Positions 1 to 5,042 of a DNA stretch of 6,381 nt are shown here, one piece after another. Source of the stretch: Alphaproteobacteria bacterium. GTDB taxonomy: Bacteria > Pseudomonadota > Alphaproteobacteria > CAAHEQ01 > UBA3637. The notes under the pieces are model-generated. The model was not told the origin of the DNA and ran no database searches. It saw only the letters and a program-made list of their open reading frames with translations. The translations under genes and the position numbers were made by a program. Location of the stretch: assembly GCA_017555325.1 (NCBI GenBank), contig JAFZGR010000084.1, forward strand, positions 1-6,381, written 5' to 3'. Every line of letters begins with the position of its first letter. Position 1 is the first letter of the stretch.

Positions 1-25
1 AACATCATTTCTGCCCGAACAGACT

Positions 26-625
26 TTACTTGGATTTTGAAACCGATTTTTCCAATTTTCTTAAATAAGCTAAAACGATTTGATACGTTTCTTCAAACGG
101 CATATCTGTAGATACCCATAAATCGGATAAAACTTCCCGCTGATGATTTGCCCACTGCTTGGAAATAAGCAATTCCAACTTATCTGATGTCATACCGCTA
201 CGCATAAGAGCCCGATCATACTGTGTTGTTAAATCTGCATATAATCCGATAACTTTTTCACATAAATGATACATACCCGTTTCAAACAACAATGGAGCTG
301 ATAAAATAACAATCGCATTCGTTTGAGACAATTCGTCCATTTTATCCTGTATCGCCCGAACAATATAGCCGTGTGTTAAAAAATCCAACCGTGTCATCAG
401 TGCCGGATTTTGGACAACATAACGCGCCAACGTCTGCCGATTAATCATACCACTTTCCACTGCCTCGGGGAAAAAAGTTTTTATTTTTTCAATCAGCTCC
501 TTATTTTCACGATATAATTGATGTGTTATATCATCTGCATCAACAACAATAAATCCGTCTTTCAGTAGCTGATTTGTTACCGTTGTTTTACCTGTTGCAA
601 TACCACCCGTTAAACCGACAATCAT
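26..625 (-). CDS. coaE: Dephospho-CoA kinase
   Basis: CoaE phosphorylates the 3'-hydroxyl of dephospho-CoA with ATP, the final step of coenzyme A synthesis, in the cytoplasm. The 199-residue length is normal for the family. Visible motifs are the Walker A loop GGIATGKTT (residues 7-15), the DAD substrate-binding motif (29-31, in VVDADDITH), INRQTL (61-66), APLLFE (110-115) and the lid region QYDRALMRSGMT (135-146) with Arg138 and Arg142, followed by a Gln at 157. The usual His-Pro before the middle helix is His85-Gly86, and the usual Lys-Arg near the C-terminus is less clear (HQREVLSDLW), so the copy is slightly divergent but shows no break. The ATG at 625 is preceded by AGAGGAG (639-633) at a 7-base spacing, which supports this start. 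In many alphaproteobacteria coaE is followed by dnaQ. After the coaE stop only 25 bases remain, with a possible ATG-ATG at 8-3, too little to call a gene. Identity is near certain. Confidence 0.96.
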   Translation of the reverse strand: MIVGLTGGIATGKTTVTNQLLKDGFIVVDADDITHQLYRENKELIEKIKTFFPEAVESGMINRQTLARYVVQNPALMTRLDFLTHGYIVRAIQDKMDELSQTNAIVILSAPLLFETGMYHLCEKVIGLYADLTTQYDRALMRSGMTSDKLELLISKQWANHQREVLSDLWVSTDMPFEETYQIVLAYLRKLEKSVSKSK

Positions 626-650
626 TGTTTTACTCCTCTAATTTCTATGT

Positions 651-678
651 ATCTTATTTTTTTTCTGGAAAAAGTAAA
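651..678 (-). promoter_or_regulatory. Possible sigma70-type promoter for coaE
   Basis: On the minus strand TTTACT (678-673) is separated by 16 bases from TAAGAT (656-651), about 25 bases before the coaE start codon. Each box matches the consensus at 4 of 6 positions. In such AT-rich DNA this is only a tentative call. It is supported mainly by position, since the gene on the right is divergent and coaE therefore needs its own promoter here. Confidence 0.35.
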
Positions 679-696
679 GTTATTTTTTCATTTTAT

Positions 697-725
697 TTGA
701 TTTTTTTTTGTAAACCACTTATATT
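697..725 (+). promoter_or_regulatory. Predicted sigma70-type promoter for the META lipoprotein gene
   Basis: TTGATT (697-702) and TATATT (720-725) are separated by exactly 17 bases. This places transcription start near 732 and gives a leader of about 20 bases before the ATG at 751, just enough to hold the GGAGG site at 741-745. A T-run lies in the spacer. The boxes match the consensus at 4 of 6 and 5 of 6 positions. Confidence 0.55.
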
Positions 726-750
726 GAAATAAAACAAATCGGAGGAAATT

Positions 751-1146
751 ATGAAAAAACACTTATTAGCCCTTATTTTATCAACAGTTGCCTTAACGGG
801 TTGTCATCAACCATCCGTTAAAGGAAATGTTTATACATTATCAACCAGTCCACAAGGTATGCCGATTACATTGGCCTTTGACAATGTCGAAAATAAGTAT
901 TACGGTAAAGCCTTAAACAATTACTTCGGCACATATGAAATTAACGGCAATAAAATCACGTTAAATGCCGGCGGCATGACACAAATGGCCGGAGCACCTG
1001 CCGAAATGGAAGCAGAACGCGCTTATTTTAAAGATTTATCTAATGTGGAACGCTTTAAAATTGCCGAAAAATATTTAATCTTGATTTTGAAAAACGATAA
1101 AGAATTATTGTTCCAAAAAACAGGTAAAACCACCGATACGCAATAA
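751..1146 (+). CDS. Small META/HslJ-like domain lipoprotein
   Basis: This is a probable envelope lipoprotein of 131 residues. Residues 1-17 form a signal peptide (MKKH, then a hydrophobic run) ending in the lipobox LTGC, with Cys18 as the lipidated residue. Residues of about 26-123 fit the META domain (HslJ-like) pattern: ITLAFD (39-44), the GKALNNYFGTYE segment (52-63), NGNKITLNAGGMTQMAG (65-81), EMEAERAYFKDL (85-96) and a final hydrophobic strand pair ending ELLFQK (118-123). In the family as I remember it, two cysteines lie in 'GCN' and 'TxMxC'. Here they are Leu55 and Gly81, so the only cysteine in the protein is the lipidated one. The start is fixed by GGAGGA (741-746), 4 bases before the ATG, and by the signal peptide. 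The gene stands alone between a divergent coaE and a terminator. HslJ of E. coli is linked to heat shock and novobiocin resistance, but no specific role can be assigned here. Residues after 124 (KTGKTTDTQ) look like an unstructured tail. Confidence 0.85.
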   Translation: MKKHLLALILSTVALTGCHQPSVKGNVYTLSTSPQGMPITLAFDNVENKYYGKALNNYFGTYEINGNKITLNAGGMTQMAGAPAEMEAERAYFKDLSNVERFKIAEKYLILILKNDKELLFQKTGKTTDTQ

Positions 1147-1171
1147 ACAATTAACACAAATTCAAAGCCTT

Positions 1172-1204
1172 TATGCCTTGATTAAATTCAAGGCATATTT
1201 TTTT
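1172..1204 (+). terminator. Intrinsic terminator after the META lipoprotein gene
   Basis: A perfect 10-bp stem, TATGCCTTGA (1172-1181) and TCAAGGCATA (1188-1197), closes a 6-base loop (TTAAAT) and is followed directly by seven Ts (1198-1204). It begins 25 bases after the stop codon of the upstream gene, which is the usual layout of a Rho-independent terminator. Confidence 0.93.
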
Positions 1205-1248
1205 GAAAAACGACATTTTAAAATTTTATGACAGCATCAAAAAGAGGC

Positions 1249-1277
1249 TTGACAATTTATAAAAAGAAGCATATTTT
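1249..1277 (+). promoter_or_regulatory. Predicted sigma70-type promoter for marC
   Basis: A consensus TTGACA (1249-1254) is followed after 17 bases by TATTTT (1272-1277), placing the start of transcription near 1284. The preceding gene ends in a strong terminator at 1172-1204, so marC needs a promoter of its own and this one fits. The leader would be about 50 bases. Confidence 0.7.
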
Positions 1278-1280
1278 TTG

Positions 1281-1298
1281 TTCATTTTTCAAAATGAA
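1281..1298. promoter_or_regulatory. Perfect palindrome at the marC transcription start (possible operator)
   Basis: TTCATTTT (1281-1288) and AAAATGAA (1291-1298) form an 8+8 inverted repeat with a 2-base spacer. It begins 3 bases after the predicted -10 box and covers the predicted start point near 1284. That position suits a dimeric repressor. A stem at the very 5' end of the mRNA is less likely, because the 2-base loop would force the innermost pairs open. The arms are AT-rich, so chance formation cannot be excluded. Confidence 0.4.
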
Positions 1299-1334
1299 AC
1301 CTAAAAATTAATCTTTTTATAAACGGAGAAAAAA

Positions 1335-1940
1335 ATGTCTTTTTTACAACAAATTAATTTTCAACAATTTTTAAGTGCATTTCTGATCCTGTTTGCCGCT
1401 ATTGATGCGGTCGGCAGTATTCCTGTTATTTTAAATTCAAAGGAAAAAGGACGGATTATCAACCCTAAAACGGGAACATTATATGCAACAATTATGATGT
1501 TTAGTTTCTTTTATATCGGAGAAGCCTTTTTGTCCCTGTTTGGTTTAGATATTTCAACCTTTGCCATTGCCGGTTCTATTGTTATTTTCTTCTTCGGTTT
1601 AGAAATGATGTTGGATATTGAAATTTTTAAAAGCGGAGGACCCAAATCATCAAAAGATGCAACCTTTATTCCGATTGTTTTTCCGTTATTAACGGGAGCC
1701 GGTGTATTAACAACACTTTTAACCATTCGAGCCCAATATCACGATATCAATATTTTGTTAGCCATTGCTGCTAACATTGTCATTATCAGCTTAATCTTGT
1801 TTTTTGTAGAAAAAATTGCCGCATTTTTAGGTCAAGGCGTTATTTATATGCTTCAAAAATTCTTTGGAATTTTGCTTCTTGCCATTGCTTTTAAAATTTT
1901 CATTACAAATGTAACAATTGTTGTTGAAAGAATCAACTAA
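1335..1940 (+). CDS. MarC-family integral membrane protein
   Basis: A 201-residue inner-membrane protein with about six hydrophobic helices (roughly 10-32, 47-69, 73-93, 110-130, 139-158, 170-192), the size and layout of the MarC family (UPF0056). Family-type segments are DAVGSIPVIL (24-33), FAIAGSIVIFFFGLEMML (76-93), the central FPLLTGAGVLTTLL (116-129) and FGILLLAIAFKIF (177-189). Transport function in this family is unproven, and the early link to multiple antibiotic resistance in E. coli was later withdrawn, so no substrate is claimed. The wording of several segments (DAVGSIP, FAIAG, LEMML, GAGxLTTLLxxRAxY, LLAIAxKIF) resembles the version I remember from Bacteroidota more than the proteobacterial one. 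GGAG at 1325-1328 lies 6 bases before the ATG and supports the start. The gene is transcribed alone from the promoter at 1249-1277 and converges with the TPR-methyltransferase gene. Confidence 0.9.
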   Translation: MSFLQQINFQQFLSAFLILFAAIDAVGSIPVILNSKEKGRIINPKTGTLYATIMMFSFFYIGEAFLSLFGLDISTFAIAGSIVIFFFGLEMMLDIEIFKSGGPKSSKDATFIPIVFPLLTGAGVLTTLLTIRAQYHDINILLAIAANIVIISLILFFVEKIAAFLGQGVIYMLQKFFGILLLAIAFKIFITNVTIVVERIN

Positions 1941-1948
1941 TCCAACCC

Positions 1949-2008
1949 TTATACAAAAAATGGTTCTGATGAAACGTCATATTTCTTTAAATGCCATTTT
2001 TTGTATAA
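1949..2008. terminator. Long inverted repeat between convergent genes, probable bidirectional terminator
   Basis: TTATACAAAAAATGG (1949-1963) and its exact complement CCATTTTTTGTATAA (1994-2008) form a perfect 15-bp stem, extended by a T-G wobble on the plus strand, around a 30-base loop. The loop contains a small second hairpin, TGATG (1967-1971), AAA, CGTCA (1975-1979), with one wobble pair. It starts 8 bases after the marC stop and ends 48 bases from the convergent stop at 2057, so it could end transcripts from both sides. The A6 and T6 runs lie inside the arms and no T-run follows the stem on either strand, so it is not a standard intrinsic terminator. Confidence 0.6.
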
Positions 2009-2056
2009 CGGATATTTTACACAACAACAGGAAAACACTCTAAAATCAGAAAAAAC

Positions 2057-3850
2057 TTATACAACGGCATAAAAAACTGTTCCGATAACGGTTTGATTAC
2101 CCGTTCCTTCTTTTCTCAACTGAATTTCCTGCTTATCAAACGCTTGAAATCCGTTTTGTTTTAGGATATTTTGAATATAATCCGGTCGATACAAATATCG
2201 TCCCTGCTCCGACAAATAAACTTTGTCTGTTTCCGTATTTTCTATGGTTAAAACAAATCGCCCTGTCGGCTTTAAATGATTTTTAACCTGCTTAATTAGT
2301 CGTTCAATATCTGCAACATATCCGCTTAATTCTACGGCACAAATCAAATCATAATATTTATCCGTTGTTTCCAAATAAGTTAAAACATCCTGTTCGATTA
2401 AAGACGTATATTTTTCTTTCTGTTTGGCATATTTTAACATTTCACCAGAAATATCTACACCAGTTAAAGAGATAAATTTTTTATTTAATCCGACAGAAAG
2501 CATACCCGTTCCACAAGCTAAATCCAACACATCTCCCAGCGAATTGTCTGGCAGTTGATTGATATAACTCAATACTGTTAATAATCCTTGTGCCTCTAAT
2601 TTTTCCATGGTTAAATCATACGTTTTAGCAAACAAATCATATAATTGTTTGGCATATTCCATTATTTTTGAGGTGTCTTTAACTGTATGCGTTAAAGCAT
2701 TTAAGGTGTGTTGAGCGACTAAACTTTCCGGAAAATGCTTTACCCATCCTTTTGCAAAATCAATAGCTTCTTTTGCTTCTTTCTTTCCTGTTTCCGACAA
2801 TGCTGCCAGCGTATTTGCAATACGAAATTCTATCATATCAGGCTTTGCTTTTAATGCTAACACATTAAAATAAAGTCCCGCTGATTCACTGTAATCACCC
2901 ATTTCTTCCAACATCATCGCTAAATTATATAATGTCGGAATATGTGTCGGTTGAATAATAAGCGCTTCCCGATAATGTTCCAACCCTTCCGGCTTACGAT
3001 TTTGCTTACAAAGAGCAATCGCTAAATTATGATGGGCATTTAAAAAATCAGCATCTAATGCCAGTGCTTTTTTATAATAATCTTCTGCCTGCCGATAATT
3101 TTCTTGTCGCAGATAAATATTACCCAAATTATAAAAACTGTCCGGTGCATAAGCATTCAACTCAATGGCTTCCTCGTATGCTTTTTGAGCGGATTTGTCA
3201 TCTGCCAATGCTTCAAAAACTAATCCTTTCTCATTTAAAAATGAAGCTGTTGTTTCATCTGCCAAAGCTAAATTAATATAATCCAAAGCCAATGCAAAAT
3301 GACCGTTTAAACGATACTGAACACTCAACTGATAATTCAACTCGGCATTCACACCAATTGATTGTGCCTGTATTAATTTTTCCAATGCATGAACATGATT
3401 GTCGTTTTGTCGATCAATCAACGCTTCTCCGATAAGTGCCGTTAAACAGTTTTTATCCAATTCCAATGCCTTTTTAAAAGCACTTCCGGCAAAATCGGTC
3501 TGCCCTTTTTGCAAATAAATATATCCTGTTTGAGCCATTCCCGTTGCATTATTCGGATATTTTGAATAATAGCTTAATGCTTCATCCAAACGCCCCGTTT
3601 TTTGCAAAACACTTGCCAACGCCAATGCATAATTTTCTTGTTGCGGATAAAATTTAACCGCTTCATAAAGCAACTTTTCCGCCGGCTCATAGGCATTCGC
3701 TCGATAAGCAATTAACCCCAACAAATACAAAGCATCTCCGTTTGTAGGTGAAATTGTCAATACATCCCGAACCAAATCTTCAGCCATATCAAACTGATGA
3801 TTATTGTACGCCTGAAATGCCGTATCCAAAGAGGCATCAATATCACTCAT
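2057..3850 (-). CDS. TPR-repeat protein with C-terminal SAM-dependent methyltransferase domain
   Basis: The product has 597 residues and no signal peptide or membrane segment, so it is probably cytoplasmic. Residues of about 7-378 are a run of roughly ten to eleven TPR-like helix pairs, clearest at 41-74, 103-136, 204-237, 238-271, 272-305 and 306-339 (NLGNIYLRQENYRQAEDYYKK is typical). A short segment, YAKQLYDLFAKTYDLTME (399-416), matches the 'LFDxxAxxFD' linker found in this class. The C-terminal domain (about 435-597) is a class I methyltransferase: motif I VLDLACGTG (441-449), acidic Asp466 in GVDIS, a motif around QDV (487-489), and YYDLICAVELSGYV (499-512), then LKPTGRFVLTIE (526-537). 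The substrate is unknown, and such TPR arrays usually bind protein partners. The ATG at 3850 has AGGAGA (3864-3859) 8 bases upstream, overlapping the rodA stop codon, with a gap of 12 bases, so it is the third gene of the mrdA-rodA operon and probably translationally coupled. Domain calls are firm; the biological role is open. Confidence 0.93.
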   Translation of the reverse strand: MSDIDASLDTAFQAYNNHQFDMAEDLVRDVLTISPTNGDALYLLGLIAYRANAYEPAEKLLYEAVKFYPQQENYALALASVLQKTGRLDEALSYYSKYPNNATGMAQTGYIYLQKGQTDFAGSAFKKALELDKNCLTALIGEALIDRQNDNHVHALEKLIQAQSIGVNAELNYQLSVQYRLNGHFALALDYINLALADETTASFLNEKGLVFEALADDKSAQKAYEEAIELNAYAPDSFYNLGNIYLRQENYRQAEDYYKKALALDADFLNAHHNLAIALCKQNRKPEGLEHYREALIIQPTHIPTLYNLAMMLEEMGDYSESAGLYFNVLALKAKPDMIEFRIANTLAALSETGKKEAKEAIDFAKGWVKHFPESLVAQHTLNALTHTVKDTSKIMEYAKQLYDLFAKTYDLTMEKLEAQGLLTVLSYINQLPDNSLGDVLDLACGTGMLSVGLNKKFISLTGVDISGEMLKYAKQKEKYTSLIEQDVLTYLETTDKYYDLICAVELSGYVADIERLIKQVKNHLKPTGRFVLTIENTETDKVYLSEQGRYLYRPDYIQNILKQNGFQAFDKQEIQLRKEGTGNQTVIGTVFYAVV

Positions 3851-3862
3851 TTATTTATTCTC

Positions 3863-5023
3863 CTATTCATCCGCAATAGATCCTCGTCGACCGATAACCA
3901 TTTCTCGATTAATATAAACCGATTCAATCAACCCAAATCCGGCGAACAAGGTTAGCATAGCCGTTCCGCCGTATGAAATTAATGGCAATGGTACACCCAC
4001 AACCGGCAACATGCCACTGACCATACCAATATTTATAAATACATATAAAGCAAAATTAACCGTTAATCCAATTGCCAAAACTTTCCCGAAAAAATTATTG
4101 GATTGATAACTGATATAAAATCCATAGACAATAATAACCAAATATAAGAAAATTAATGCAGAAGAACCTAAAAAACCAAATTCCTCGGACAAAACCGTAA
4201 AAATAAAATCCGTTTGTTTTTCGGGCAAAAAGCTTAATCGTCCTTGTGTACTTTCCATAAATCCTTTTCCAAACAATCCGCCTGAACCCAGCGTTATTTT
4301 AGACTGAATAATATTATACCCTGCGCCGTACGGATCACTTTCCGGATTTAAAAATGTCAAAACCCGTTGCTTTTGATAATCGTGTAAAAAGGTCCATAAA
4401 ATCGGTATTGAGCATCCAACCGATAAAATAACTGCCAAAAATTTCCACAACTGAACACCAACAACAAAAAAAATAGCGCCAGTAGCAAAAACCAACATTA
4501 AAGCCGTCCCCAAATCAGGTTGTTTCATAATCAACGCAACAGGCAATCCCATCAGAAATATTGGTGGTATCATATATTGAACTGAACGAATATCCGCTAA
4601 TGAAGCCGAATGAAAATAACGGGCTAAAGCCAAAATAAGGGCTATTTTCATCACCTCGGATGGTTGTACATTCATAATTCCCAAATTAAGCCAGCGTTGT
4701 GCTCCCATATTGACCGAACCAAACAATTCCACCCCGATTAATGCTGCTATACCTAATGCATAAATCCAATAGGCATATTTCATCCATGTTCTTAAATTAA
4801 TAAAAGCAACAAAAAACAAAACGCTCAAACTCAACAAAAAGCGGGCAAATTGCTTATCTGCCCAAGGAGTCCAACTGCCGTTTCCGGCAGAATACAACGT
4901 TCCGATACCGATAAAAACAACAGCACAGATTAAAAAAAGATACCGAAAATTAAACCGCTTTATCTTTTCTTTGAAAGATAAATTATAATCTTTTAAATAA
5001 CAGTTTCTTTCTTTAAAAAACAT
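3863..5023 (-). CDS. rodA: RodA, SEDS peptidoglycan glycosyltransferase of the elongasome
   Basis: RodA polymerises lipid II into glycan strands during lateral wall growth, working with PBP2 in the inner membrane. The 386-residue protein is polytopic with about ten membrane helices, the first at about 28-46. SEDS landmarks are MGAQRWLNLG (106-115), QPSEVMKIAL (120-129), KQPDLGTAL (167-175), YGAGYNIIQSKITLGSGGLFGKG (232-254), FLPEKQTDFIF (265-275) and PLPLISYGGTAML (345-357). Asp272 in TDFIF (codon 4210-4208) corresponds to the essential catalytic Asp known in RodA. The N-terminal 'LYSAGNGSWTPWA' wording is alphaproteobacterial in style. The ATG at 5023 has AAAGG (5033-5029) 5 bases upstream. 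The extended tail before the first helix (about 27 residues, many Lys) is somewhat long, and no other ATG lies before the first helix. It follows mrdA by 19 bases and precedes the TPR-methyltransferase gene by 12, so all three are one transcription unit. Gene order mrdA-rodA is the standard one. Confidence 0.97.
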   Translation of the reverse strand: MFFKERNCYLKDYNLSFKEKIKRFNFRYLFLICAVVFIGIGTLYSAGNGSWTPWADKQFARFLLSLSVLFFVAFINLRTWMKYAYWIYALGIAALIGVELFGSVNMGAQRWLNLGIMNVQPSEVMKIALILALARYFHSASLADIRSVQYMIPPIFLMGLPVALIMKQPDLGTALMLVFATGAIFFVVGVQLWKFLAVILSVGCSIPILWTFLHDYQKQRVLTFLNPESDPYGAGYNIIQSKITLGSGGLFGKGFMESTQGRLSFLPEKQTDFIFTVLSEEFGFLGSSALIFLYLVIIVYGFYISYQSNNFFGKVLAIGLTVNFALYVFINIGMVSGMLPVVGVPLPLISYGGTAMLTLFAGFGLIESVYINREMVIGRRGSIADE

Positions 5024-5042
5024 TTTAGCCTTTCAACCGGAC

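Noticed and set aside
1..25. Possible start (ATG-ATG at 8-3, minus strand) of a gene after coaE, such as dnaQ
   Set aside because: Only two codons would be visible and the upstream GGGCAG is a weak ribosome binding site, so nothing can be supported.
701..709. Run of nine Ts before the META lipoprotein gene as a terminator or phase-variable tract
   Set aside because: No stem precedes it. It lies in a promoter spacer region, where slippage could alter spacing, but one sequence gives no evidence of variation.
1161..1194. TTCAAAGC before the terminator could pair imperfectly with its left arm, giving an attenuator-like three-arm layout
   Set aside because: The pairing has a mismatch and is weaker than the 10-bp terminator stem, and it lies after a stop codon with no leader peptide or regulated gene directly behind it.
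1213..1230. AT-only palindromes (ATTTTAAAAT, AAAATTTT) before the marC promoter
   Set aside because: Such short AT palindromes are expected by chance in DNA of this composition and have no positional support.
1511..1726. Open frame of 71 codons on the minus strand inside marC
   Set aside because: It lies wholly within the well-supported marC gene, has no family resemblance and no convincing ribosome binding site.
3058..3276. Open frame of 72 codons on the plus strand inside the TPR-methyltransferase gene
   Set aside because: It is antisense to a conserved TPR region and its product shows no recognisable features.
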